Shown: piece after piece, positions 7,717-15,381 of the stretch | Position numbering within the stretch: the first letter of the stretch is position 1 | Layout of the letters: each line of letters begins with the position of its first letter | NCBI GenBank assembly: GCA_944326825.1 | Contig: CALVFL010000016.1 | Coordinates: forward strand, 1 to 59,112 | Source of the DNA: an uncultured Erysipelotrichaceae bacterium | GTDB taxonomy: Bacteria; Bacillota_I; Bacilli_A; Erysipelotrichales; Erysipelotrichaceae | Reading direction: 5' to 3' | DNA: 59,112 nucleotides | Translations under genes and position numbers: made by a program | The notes under the pieces: generated by a model | The model's database searches: none | What the model was told of the DNA's origin: nothing | Seen by the model: the letters and a program-made list of their open reading frames with translations, nothing else

Positions 7717-9026
7717 GAAGGATCGAAAACGTTCATATCCTTTGCATGGATGAAGAATATCATGAATATCATGACAGTTCTTTGACTTTTGATGATGGCA
7801 TCATCGTAGCGATCAATGATGACAGTTTGAAAGTTGATGAAGTCATCGACGGCAAGAAGGGCATTTTATTGCCAGGCATGATCAATGCCCACTCCCATTT
7901 GGGAATGATGCCGTTTAGATCTTTGGGCGATGACTGCAAAGACCGTTTGCGCCGTTTTTTATTTCCGCTTGAAAAAAGGGCAATGACTAAAGAGTTAGTC
8001 TACACTTCAAGTTTATACAGCATAGCGGAAATGCTTTTGGGCGGTGTAACTAATGTGTTTGATATGTATTATTTTGAAGAGGTTGTGGCTGAAGCTGTTA
8101 AAGAGATGGGTATCAGAGCTACTTTGGCTGAAACGATTTTAAATGATGTCACGCCTGACAGCGATAAACCCTATGGCGGTATTGAGTATGCCAAAGCTTT
8201 CATTCAAAAGTGGAAGGATAAAGATCCTTTGATCGCAGTGGCCTTAGGTCCGCACGCCACCAACACTTTATCTAAAGAAAAATTGCTGGAAATAAGAGAT
8301 CTGGCTAAAGAACTTGGCGTCAAGATCAGTATGCATGTCAGCGAGATGGATTATGAGATGACTTATTTTAAGGATACTTATAACATGTCGCCGATCGAAT
8401 TTTTAGAAAGCATCAATATGCTTAGTGATGATCTTTTATGTGTGCATGTCATTCATACTAGTGATCATGATCTGGAGTTATTGCAGAAATATGATGTGCC
8501 TGTCGCTTTTTGTCCTGGCTCCAATACGAAAGCCGGCAAAGGTGTTGCCAGAGTTTATGAAATGCTTCAAAAAGGGATCAAAGTAGCTTTGGGAACTGAT
8601 GGACCATCCAGCGGCAACCGCCTAGATGTCATCACTCTTTTGGGGATCGTGCCCCGCACTCAAAAGACTTACTATCATGACCGATCGATATTAAGCGCTA
8701 AAGAAACTTTGAGTCTGGCTACTTTAAAAGGAGCCAAAGCTCTAAAACAAGACCATCAGATCGGTTCATTGGAAGTAGGTAAATTAGCTGATATGGTCTT
8801 GATCGAAACGGATTCAGTCAACATGTTTCCGATCCATGACTATTATTCCGCCATCGTTTATAGCGCCCTTCCTTCTAATGTTTCAAGAGTCTGGGTAAAT
8901 GGCAAGGAATTAGTCAAAGACGGCAAACTGGTCTATCATGATCTAAGCAAACTGAAAGAAGGCCTATTGATGGCGATGCATGATTTTAATAAGATTGCCA
9001 AAGAATTAAGTGAAGACATCGCTTAA
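7710..9026 (+). CDS. Amidohydrolase, MTA/SAH deaminase or guanine deaminase type
   Basis: A 438-residue amidohydrolase of the chlorohydrolase/MtaD/SsnA group. Metal and catalytic residues are visible: HSH (61-63), H209 and E212 in HVSEMDY, H246/H249 in HVIHTSDHD, and D297 in ALGTDGPSS. CPGSNTKAGKGVARVYEML resembles the CPxSNxKLGSG box of S-adenosylhomocysteine/methylthioadenosine deaminases. The most likely reaction is hydrolytic deamination of a purine or purine nucleoside. The start overlaps the end of ade by 7 nt and has AGGAAGG upstream. As the last gene of the riboswitch operon it probably acts on the imported compound. Exact substrate is not decided by sequence. Confidence 0.82.
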   Translation: MLRRIENVHILCMDEEYHEYHDSSLTFDDGIIVAINDDSLKVDEVIDGKKGILLPGMINAHSHLGMMPFRSLGDDCKDRLRRFLFPLEKRAMTKELVYTSSLYSIAEMLLGGVTNVFDMYYFEEVVAEAVKEMGIRATLAETILNDVTPDSDKPYGGIEYAKAFIQKWKDKDPLIAVALGPHATNTLSKEKLLEIRDLAKELGVKISMHVSEMDYEMTYFKDTYNMSPIEFLESINMLSDDLLCVHVIHTSDHDLELLQKYDVPVAFCPGSNTKAGKGVARVYEMLQKGIKVALGTDGPSSGNRLDVITLLGIVPRTQKTYYHDRSILSAKETLSLATLKGAKALKQDHQIGSLEVGKLADMVLIETDSVNMFPIHDYYSAIVYSALPSNVSRVWVNGKELVKDGKLVYHDLSKLKEGLLMAMHDFNKIAKELSEDIA

Positions 9027-10036
9027 TAATCGGTATAGCTCAAATAGATATAAGGAACGGTATATTCATTAAATTCACTTTCTTCATAGGTGTAATAGGA
9101 TATACCGTAATTTTCATTATAGTAGCTGATTTCATCATAATAGCTGCCGTTTAAGAATTGATTTAAGAAAACATCATTCAAGGAAGGCTCACTCAAGACA
9201 AAATCATCAGTAGCCTTTACATCGGCTGAGGTTATCATGTCATGGAAAACGCTAAAATCATTTTTTAAAGCTTCAAGATTTTCTTCTTTTGAGATAGTTA
9301 CATCGATGTCCTTTTCATAATATATCGAATCGATCAAACCATCGTTATCTACATAAACAGTCACATAAGCATTATAGGTTTCTGCATAATCATAAAGATA
9401 GCCGGTAATGCTGTAACCATAGGACTTGTATTCGTCATTGTTGTGGTAGGTTTCAAAGCAGACGCTGTTGAAGGCTGTTTCTAATTTGTCGATCGATACT
9501 TTAGCTATTTTAAACTGTTCACTCATCGTCATTTTGACAAGACCGAAATGTGTGCCATATACCAAAGTCAAAACGGCCAACGGTAAGATCAGGATGCCTA
9601 AAAACCATTTTTTGATAGAGGGTACCTTTAAGTTATTATTTACTAAAAGCTCCAAAGAACGGCTTTTTAAAATACCGGTGTTTACATCTAAGTGCATAGT
9701 CTTATTTTTGCGGTATTCTTTGTCTTTTTCATATAGATCCGCCAAAGAAGTAAAACCTTCATCGTGAATATCGTCTAAAGCATTAGTCTTGCGGATCTTG
9801 ACAAGATAGACGACCATATAGATAAAAAGTGCCAAGTAGATGATGACGATAAGAAGATAGGCATATAGACCAAATGTAAAAGGATCGCCATATTCCAAAG
9901 TAAAATGTTCATCGGCAATAAACTGCAATACTAAAAAATATAAACCGATAAAAAGCGCCACTAAAAATACTGCCCAGCAGCAGGATGAATAGATATAGGT
10001 CTTTTTTAAAAGTTTCTCTTCATTTCTATCGATCAT
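9023..10036 (-). CDS. Uncharacterised two-segment membrane protein
   Basis: A 337-residue protein of unknown family. It has two adjacent hydrophobic segments near the N-terminus (about residues 17-40 and 55-78), a cytoplasmic-looking stretch, then a third segment near 150-165, followed by a large acidic, tyrosine-rich domain of about 160 residues that would be outside the cell. The frame is open to 10069, but the ATG at 10036 has GAGG at 7 nt and is preferred. Its stop codon overlaps the stop of the preceding convergent amidohydrolase gene by 4 nt, so there is no room for a classical terminator between them. No catalytic motif was seen. Confidence 0.65.
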   Translation of the reverse strand: MIDRNEEKLLKKTYIYSSCCWAVFLVALFIGLYFLVLQFIADEHFTLEYGDPFTFGLYAYLLIVIIYLALFIYMVVYLVKIRKTNALDDIHDEGFTSLADLYEKDKEYRKNKTMHLDVNTGILKSRSLELLVNNNLKVPSIKKWFLGILILPLAVLTLVYGTHFGLVKMTMSEQFKIAKVSIDKLETAFNSVCFETYHNNDEYKSYGYSITGYLYDYAETYNAYVTVYVDNDGLIDSIYYEKDIDVTISKEENLEALKNDFSVFHDMITSADVKATDDFVLSEPSLNDVFLNQFLNGSYYDEISYYNENYGISYYTYEESEFNEYTVPYIYLSYTDY

Positions 10037-10134
10037 AAACATACCTCGTATGACTATATTGTAATCCAAATAACACTTAATGATAAGATATAGTGACAGA
10101 GTTGATATAATAATAGCAGATAAAGGAGAAGATC

Positions 10135-10932
10135 ATGACAAAATTAGAAGGAAAAGTTGCACTTATCACCGGTGCTGCTGCCGGACTTGGCGAGGGCATA
10201 GCTAAAGTCTATGCTTCCTATAAAGCAAAAATATGTATGGTCGATGTATCAAAGGATGTCGAAAAAACAGCGGAAAGATTAAGAAAAGAATATGGTGCAG
10301 GGATCATTGCTGTCGTAGCTGATGTGTCAGACAGAAGTCAAATGGAGGCAGCGGCTAAAAAGACTGTCGATACATTTGGCAGGCTGGATATTGCCTGCTG
10401 CAATGCCGGGGTCTGCCGTTTAGCTCCATTTGAGAAGATGAGTGATGAGATGCGGGATTTTCATATCGATGTCAATATTAAAGGGGTATGGAATACCTGC
10501 CAGGCTGTCATCCCTTATATGTTAGAGGCTAAAAAAGGTTCGATCGTGATCGCCAGTTCTGTTACCGGCGATATCGTTGCCGATGCCGGGGAAGCTGCTT
10601 ATGCAATGACTAAAGCTGCTTTAGTAGGATTGACTAAATGCCTGGCTGTTGAATATGCTGACCGCAATATCCGGGTCAACTGTTCACAACTCGGTTATGC
10701 CCGTACTCCAATGGTTGAAAAGATGGCTCTTGAGTCTGATCCTGAAAATCCTGAAGAGGCTATCACTCAAATCGCTCAAGGCGTTCCGATGAAAAGACTT
10801 GCCAGACCAGAAGAAGTTGGCGAACTGTTTGCCTTTTTAGGAAGCGATGAATCCAGCTATCTGACTGGTTCACAGATCGTCATCGATGGCGGTTCCACAC
10901 TGCCAGAAACGATGAGCATCGGCACTAATTAG
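10135..10932 (+). CDS. ucpA: Short-chain dehydrogenase, UcpA-like
   Basis: A 265-residue classical SDR oxidoreductase. The nucleotide-binding TGxxxGxG lies at about 12-19 and the CNAG motif near 89-92. The catalytic serine is in SSVTGD (141-146), and Y156 with K160 forms YxxxK. The segments DFHIDVNIKGVWN, AVEYADRNIRVN and SSYLTGSQIVIDGGSTLPE resemble E. coli UcpA closely, more than generic FabG. The physiological substrate of UcpA is poorly defined (furfural tolerance is reported). AAAGGAG precedes the ATG. A CACTAATTAGTG palindrome covers the stop codon. Single-gene unit. Confidence 0.82.
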   Translation: MTKLEGKVALITGAAAGLGEGIAKVYASYKAKICMVDVSKDVEKTAERLRKEYGAGIIAVVADVSDRSQMEAAAKKTVDTFGRLDIACCNAGVCRLAPFEKMSDEMRDFHIDVNIKGVWNTCQAVIPYMLEAKKGSIVIASSVTGDIVADAGEAAYAMTKAALVGLTKCLAVEYADRNIRVNCSQLGYARTPMVEKMALESDPENPEEAITQIAQGVPMKRLARPEEVGELFAFLGSDESSYLTGSQIVIDGGSTLPETMSIGTN

Positions 10933-10982
10933 TGATCTTTTAAGATGCAAAAAAGAGTTTAACTGCATAAAAAATGTAATTT

Positions 10983-11040
10983 TGCATATTTTTATATATT
11001 AAAATATGTATTATTGCATTTTTTTATATATTATTTTAAA
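10983..11040 (+). promoter_or_regulatory. Repeated AT-rich promoter region of the DUF4143 ATPase
   Basis: Two near-identical blocks, TGCATATTTTTATATATT (10983-11000) and TGCATTTTTTTATATATT (11015-11032), lie in tandem before the ATPase gene. The second ends in TATTAT (11029-11034), exactly 6 nt before an ATG at 11041, the leaderless arrangement seen at other genes in this window. Confidence 0.5.
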
Positions 11041-12378
11041 ATGATGATGGTGATAGAAATGAAAAGATCGATTTATAATGATTTGATTAAATGGAAAAAC
11101 AGCAGCAATAGAAAGCCTCTTATGATCACAGGAGTAAGGCAGTGCGGTAAAACTTTTATCATTCGAGAATTTGCCAAAAACGAATACCTTGATTACATTG
11201 AGATAAACCTTGAGAAAGATTTAAAGCTCAATAAAGAACTTTCTAAAACTCACGATCCCAAAGAGATACTGGACATTTTAAAATTAAGTTTCATGGGTAA
11301 AAACTTTGATGATAAAACGCTGGTATTCTTTGATGAAATTCAGGCTTGCCCTGATCTTATCACGGCATTAAAGTTTTTAAAGGAAGACTTTCCTTCCGAT
11401 ATTATCTGTTCAGGTTCTCTTTTAGGTGTCGCTTTAAGCAAGACGACATCTTTTCCAGTCGGCTACATTGATAGATTAGTGATGTATCCTATGTCGTTTA
11501 AAGAGTTTTTATGGGCACTCAATATAGATGAGGCAATATTAGAAAAGATCAAAGAGGCGATCAAAACACAAACACCTTTATCTTCTGTGCTTCATGACCG
11601 TTTAAATGAATTATTTAAAAGGTATGTCGTTGTGGGAGGAATGCCGGAAGTTATTAAGACGTATCTTGAAAATAACTCTTTTTCTGAGTCATTGAAAATA
11701 CAAAGACGGCTTGTTGAGGACTATTTGCCGGATATGGTCAAATATTCTTCAAACAGCGAAGCTGAAAAGATCGCCGAGTGTTTTTCGAGCATACCTTTGC
11801 AATTAGCCAAAGAAAACCAGAAGTTTCAATACAGCATCGTCAAAAAAGGGTACAATGCCCGCTATTATGATAATAGTCTTAGATGGCTTGAAGATGCCGG
11901 AATGATAATCAAAGTTCACCGGCTCGCCAAAATTGAAAAACCTCTAAAAGCTTATTTGGAATTGGCAGTCTTTAAAGTGTTTATGCTGGACAGCGGTCTT
12001 CTGGTTTCACAGCTGGAAGACAGTGACATCAAACAGCTTTTAAATGAAGGCATGACGACATATAAGGGGGCGATATATGAGAATATCGTTGCCCAGACCC
12101 TAAGATCAAAAGGTAAACATTTTTATTATTTTGAACCAAGTCAGCATTCGGAAATAGATTTCGTTATGGAGTATAACGGCAAGATCTGTCCAATCGAAGT
12201 AAAATCTTCACTGAATACCGCTTCAAGAGCACTATCTAATTTTATTGCCAAGTATGACCCTGATATTGCCATAAGACTTTCTAAGAAAAACTTCGGCAAA
12301 GATGAGGCACGCAACGTCTTTTTCTTGCCGCTATATGCTTTGGAGTTTTTGCTGGAGATGGAGGAAAAACTTATTTAA
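11041..12378 (+). CDS. AAA ATPase with DUF4143/DUF4143-like C-terminus
   Basis: About 445 residues. The N-terminal AAA_14-type ATPase has the Walker A GVRQCGKT (about residues 31-38) and the Walker B LVFFDEIQA. The C-terminal part contains the DUF4143 features KRYVVVGGMPEV, a middle winged-helix-like stretch, and a nuclease-like ending SEIDFVMEYNGKICPIEVKSS that matches a PD-(D/E)xK arrangement. Such ATPases are very common and often multicopy in gut Firmicutes and Bacteroidetes; the function is unknown. The start could be 11041 (leaderless), or 11059 with a weak GGTGAT site; the open frame reaches 11014. A truncated related ATPase remnant is present near 55.6 kb. Confidence 0.82.
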   Translation: MMMVIEMKRSIYNDLIKWKNSSNRKPLMITGVRQCGKTFIIREFAKNEYLDYIEINLEKDLKLNKELSKTHDPKEILDILKLSFMGKNFDDKTLVFFDEIQACPDLITALKFLKEDFPSDIICSGSLLGVALSKTTSFPVGYIDRLVMYPMSFKEFLWALNIDEAILEKIKEAIKTQTPLSSVLHDRLNELFKRYVVVGGMPEVIKTYLENNSFSESLKIQRRLVEDYLPDMVKYSSNSEAEKIAECFSSIPLQLAKENQKFQYSIVKKGYNARYYDNSLRWLEDAGMIIKVHRLAKIEKPLKAYLELAVFKVFMLDSGLLVSQLEDSDIKQLLNEGMTTYKGAIYENIVAQTLRSKGKHFYYFEPSQHSEIDFVMEYNGKICPIEVKSSLNTASRALSNFIAKYDPDIAIRLSKKNFGKDEARNVFFLPLYALEFLLEMEEKLI

Positions 12379-12467
12379 CCGATGATCTTTCTTAATTATT
12401 AAAATGGTTTAAAGAATATTGCAGATGCGAGTTTAAATAAGGATATTAAAACTGCTATTAGATGATA

Positions 12468-13361
12468 TTATTGCCATTTAAGATCAATGCTGAACATTCC
12501 AATGGTTTTATTGTCAAAATTATAATATGCCGTCATATAATTTTCGGTGTTATCATAAATTTCTCTTTTGAACACTTCATTTCCGCTTCGATCAGTTTCT
12601 ATCGTTTCCAAAATGAGATAGGCACAATCGGATGATGGCACATACTCATTTGTTTTACCTGTCTTAGTTATGACAGTTTCTTTTATCAGATGGTCATGAT
12701 CATCAAATTCTTTGACCGTATTGGATTTGATAGTGTTGGTATCAGTAATATTTAAAGTAAATTCCTGATGATAAGATACATCCTTGCCGTCTTCATAACC
12801 GGTATAATCACTAGAGTGAGAGAATGAAGAAGATTGATTAGTACCGGTCATATTTTCACACCAGATGGCAGGATCTTCTGCTGCGGCATAGACTTTCATC
12901 TCTTCTTTATTGAAATAGATATTGTATGTCGAAACAGCGTAACTTGAACTGTAATCGTTATTGACTAAAATATCAACGATCACATTCTGACTGTATTCGT
13001 GTTTGACAACACCGTTTTCTTCAATATCGTTATAGTGTATTTGGTGGTCTTTCATCATCAGCGGAGTATCGCTTTGTTTAACATTTACGAAATGTTCATC
13101 ATCAATGCCAGGAGAAGCAAAGATCAGCATATAACCATCACTAAAATCATCAAACTCGCAAAGCAGGTCGCCATTATCATCTTTGCATGATGCTTCTATA
13201 TAATCGTTTGGCATGGAGTCAGCTTCACTTAAAACATAAGCGACGATGCCGATGAGATGATCTCTTCTATTGATCTGAGCGGTGTCATCAGGAAGCTCTT
13301 TGGCTAACTGACAGCCGCTTAATACTAATAATAAGCATAAAATCAAACTAGTTCTTTTCAT
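12468..13361 (-). CDS. Putative lipoprotein of the HTH-controlled operon
   Basis: A 297-residue exported protein of unknown family. The signal peptide ends in the lipobox LVLSGC (cysteine 17). The mature part is rich in aspartate and beta-strand-like tyrosine/valine stretches and shows no known enzyme motif. The ATG at 13361 is chosen because AAAGGAGG lies 6 nt upstream; an in-frame ATG at 13382 lacks a site. The start overlaps the end of the HTH gene by 14 nt, so it is the third gene of an operon with the regulator and a membrane protein. Confidence 0.72.
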   Translation of the reverse strand: MKRTSLILCLLLVLSGCQLAKELPDDTAQINRRDHLIGIVAYVLSEADSMPNDYIEASCKDDNGDLLCEFDDFSDGYMLIFASPGIDDEHFVNVKQSDTPLMMKDHQIHYNDIEENGVVKHEYSQNVIVDILVNNDYSSSYAVSTYNIYFNKEEMKVYAAAEDPAIWCENMTGTNQSSSFSHSSDYTGYEDGKDVSYHQEFTLNITDTNTIKSNTVKEFDDHDHLIKETVITKTGKTNEYVPSSDCAYLILETIETDRSGNEVFKREIYDNTENYMTAYYNFDNKTIGMFSIDLKWQ

Positions 13362-13575
13362 CTTCGTCCTCCTTTCCATCAAACACGAGGATGTCTTTTA
13401 CATCACAATCAAGATAATGGCAGATCTTATTAAGAGTGCCAAAACGGATACCACGAGCCTTGCCGCTTCTTAAGATAGAGAGGTTGGCTTCAGTGATACC
13501 GATATATTTACACAATTCTTTGGAAGTGATGTTTTTCTTTTTTAATACTTCATCTAAACAAACTTTAATGGCCAT
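13348..13575 (-). CDS. Small Cro/CI (XRE) family regulator, YozG-like
   Basis: A 75-residue DNA-binding protein that is almost entirely one helix-turn-helix. The helices SKELCKYIGITEANLSILRSGKA and the following RFGTLNKICHYLDCDVKDIL match the YozG-type XRE family, which usually sits next to a DUF2975-type membrane protein. It starts 2 nt after the membrane-protein gene. Two palindromes upstream of the operon are probable binding sites, so autoregulation is likely. The acidic tail (DGKEDEDEKN) is outside the HTH. Confidence 0.88.
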   Translation of the reverse strand: MAIKVCLDEVLKKKNITSKELCKYIGITEANLSILRSGKARGIRFGTLNKICHYLDCDVKDILVFDGKEDEDEKN

Positions 13576-13577
13576 AA

Positions 13578-14480
13578 CTAAATCATCAGATCATTGTCTT
13601 CTTTTAAGCGATAGTTCTCTTGAATGAGTTTCGTTATAAAAAGAGTCACCAAGATAAAAAGCAAAGGAATAAACGGTATGCCAAAGACATAGTTCAGATC
13701 ATTTATGAAAGCAGAAAACAGCAAATAAATCACACCGATCAAAACCTGAACTGTGACAATATAGATCAAAGTCTTAAAGGCAAGAGCGATGATCCTTTTT
13801 AACAAGTCTGGAATATCGTGATGATATCTGTCTTTTTCATAAAGGATAAATAGATCGACGAGCATTTTAGTGATATAAGCTCCAAGCAGATAACACACTG
13901 CATCGAAAACACCTGCCAGCAAATTGATAAGATCGTCTTTATATTGAGATATAGCAGCAATAATGCCGATATAGGCTCCCAATGCAAAGGCCGCCATGAT
14001 GATATAAAGGAAATATCTTAAATACTTTAAGATAACTGTATCATCAGCTGTTTTTATATCTTCGAGTATCCTCAAAACGATGTAAGCGATCAAGACAGTA
14101 ACGAATAGTGATGAAATGGTCAGCTGTGTGACATAAGCAATACCGATAGGGTTGATCAGACAATATAGACCGATAAACAGGAATGCCGTCAAAAGTATCA
14201 AAGCGTAATCTGTTTTATAGGTTTTGCCTTTTTTAAATAGGATCAAAAAAAGCAAAGACGGCACCAAAGAAATAGTGATGTAGATTGCCCAGGCAATGAT
14301 ATTACCTGCTTCACTTGACAGTGACAGATTTCTTAAAAGATCAGCTATAAAAAGAAGAGGCATGAAGAAGATGAATGCGATATTGACAAGAGTTGCTTTT
14401 TCATAGTTTGCCAGCAAACAGATAATGATCGCCAAGACAAACACGATCACATTGATGATGATAAAGGCTTGCTTTTTCAT
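13578..14480 (-). CDS. Multispan membrane protein, DUF2975-like context
   Basis: A 300-residue protein with about eight hydrophobic segments and short charged loops, ending in a charged LIQENYRLKEDNDLMI tail. The gene order (membrane protein, then YozG-like XRE regulator) is typical of DUF2975 family loci. However, the protein is longer than usual DUF2975 members, so family assignment is tentative. TAGGAGGT gives a strong start. It is the first gene of the operon, directly downstream of the twin operators. Confidence 0.68.
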   Translation of the reverse strand: MKKQAFIIINVIVFVLAIIICLLANYEKATLVNIAFIFFMPLLFIADLLRNLSLSSEAGNIIAWAIYITISLVPSLLFLILFKKGKTYKTDYALILLTAFLFIGLYCLINPIGIAYVTQLTISSLFVTVLIAYIVLRILEDIKTADDTVILKYLRYFLYIIMAAFALGAYIGIIAAISQYKDDLINLLAGVFDAVCYLLGAYITKMLVDLFILYEKDRYHHDIPDLLKRIIALAFKTLIYIVTVQVLIGVIYLLFSAFINDLNYVFGIPFIPLLFILVTLFITKLIQENYRLKEDNDLMI

Positions 14481-14490
14481 AACTACCTCC

Positions 14491-14555
14491 TAATTATCGT
14501 TAAACGATAATTACACCTATAATATAACATATAAATTATCGTAAAACAATAATTT
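14491..14555 (-). promoter_or_regulatory. Promoter with twin operators for the XRE regulator
   Basis: Two palindromic sites, ATTATCGTTAAACGATAAT (within 14491-14513) and ATTATCGTAAAACAATAAT (within 14533-14555), start 42 bp apart, four helical turns. On the minus strand a promoter TTGTTT-17 nt-TATATT lies between and across them. The distal site covers the -35 region and the proximal site lies downstream of the -10 box, an arrangement expected for repression by the XRE protein encoded in the operon. Confidence 0.72.
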
Positions 14556-14592
14556 AAAATTAAACTTAGTAAAAAATAAATAGAATACGGAT

Positions 14593-14598
14593 TATAAT
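14593..14598 (+). promoter_or_regulatory. -10 box placed for leaderless GNAT mRNA
   Basis: TATAAT ends 6 nt before the ATG at 14605 and no Shine-Dalgarno sequence exists between them, so transcription should begin at or next to the A of the start codon. Confidence 0.6.
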
Positions 14599-14604
14599 GA
14601 TGAT

Positions 14605-15141
14605 ATGCAGATAATAGAATTAGACAAAAGAAAATATCAAGACTATCCGGTCAATATTGATTATGATACCGACAGTTATTATGATCTGATCTTTGATGAT
14701 GATTGCATCAGAATCCAAAAGAAAGCGATGAATCATCTTCATCATCAAGGTGATGCCGATTCTGAAAAACTGTTTCAAGACTGGGTCGATAAAGCAAGGG
14801 CCTTTGGCGCCTTTGAAGATGACAAGCTGATCGGAGTGATTGAAGTTGGCATCGATTATTCGCAAAGACTTTTTGTGAATCTTTTAAAAGTAGATAAACA
14901 GTACCGAAGAAAAGGCGTAGCAACAGCTTTGATAAACAAAGCAAAAGAGCTGATGTATGAAAACAATATTCGCACGCTTATCTTGGAAGTGCAATCATGC
15001 AATGTCGCTGCCATTGAGTTTTATAAAACACAAGGATTTAAACTCATCGGTTTTGATACGACTTGTTACAGCAATCACGATCTTCAAAATAAAGAAGTAC
15101 GGTTTGACCTGGGTTTTATCAATGTGAACTATAAAGAATGA
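14605..15141 (+). CDS. GNAT family N-acetyltransferase, SatA-like
   Basis: A 178-residue acetyltransferase. The acetyl-CoA pyrophosphate loop KQYRRKGVATALI is at about 98-110, and motif B is LEVQSCNVAAIEFYKTQGFKLIGFDTTCYSN. The latter resembles streptothricin acetyltransferase-like proteins (SatA group, which share LEVQ.N.AA..FY...GF and D..YSN). Resistance cannot be concluded; many housekeeping GNATs share these features. The gene appears leaderless (TATAAT 6 nt before ATG) and is monocistronic, with a hairpin downstream. Confidence 0.78.
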   Translation: MQIIELDKRKYQDYPVNIDYDTDSYYDLIFDDDCIRIQKKAMNHLHHQGDADSEKLFQDWVDKARAFGAFEDDKLIGVIEVGIDYSQRLFVNLLKVDKQYRRKGVATALINKAKELMYENNIRTLILEVQSCNVAAIEFYKTQGFKLIGFDTTCYSNHDLQNKEVRFDLGFINVNYKE

Positions 15142-15151
15142 TCATCATGAA

Positions 15152-15174
15152 AAAGCCTTTAAAATAAGGCTTTA
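15152..15174 (+). terminator. Hairpin after the GNAT gene
   Basis: AAAGCCTT (15152-15159) and AAGGCTTT (15166-15173) pair around TAAAAT. The T run is short, so termination may be modest. It lies about 10 nt after the stop codon. Confidence 0.55.
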
Positions 15175-15231
15175 TAGATATTTAATGATTATCGGTGAAT
15201 CTTAATCTGCGCTATATTATGCAGGAATGAT

Positions 15232-15267
15232 CCGATGAAAACTGCATTCGACTGCTGTTTTCATCGG
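15232..15267. repeat. Long inverted repeat, function unknown
   Basis: CCGATGAAAACTGCA (15232-15246) and TGCTGTTTTCATCGG (15253-15267) form a 15-bp stem with one mismatch and a 6-nt loop. There is no T run on either side, so it is not an evident terminator. It lies in the 220-nt convergent gap between the GNAT and HipA-like genes, which holds no other recognised feature. Confidence 0.6.
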
Positions 15268-15357
15268 AATATGATATGATTGCGAGCATTTGTGACATAA
15301 AAACCGCTATTTTTAGCATTCTGATTAAGACTGAATATTACAGAATGCATTAAATAA

Positions 15358-15381
15358 ATGCTGTTAATCCAGTAACAGCAT
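15358..15381 (-). terminator. Terminator overlapping the HipA-like gene end
   Basis: ATGCTGTTA (15358-15366) and TAACAGCAT (15373-15381) pair, and on the minus strand are followed by TTATTTAA. The stop codon of the HipA-like gene lies inside the stem. Confidence 0.65.

Noticed and set aside
14605..15141. Streptothricin resistance gene
   Set aside because: Similarity to SatA-type motifs is seen, but GNAT proteins are diverse and resistance cannot be concluded from motif likeness.
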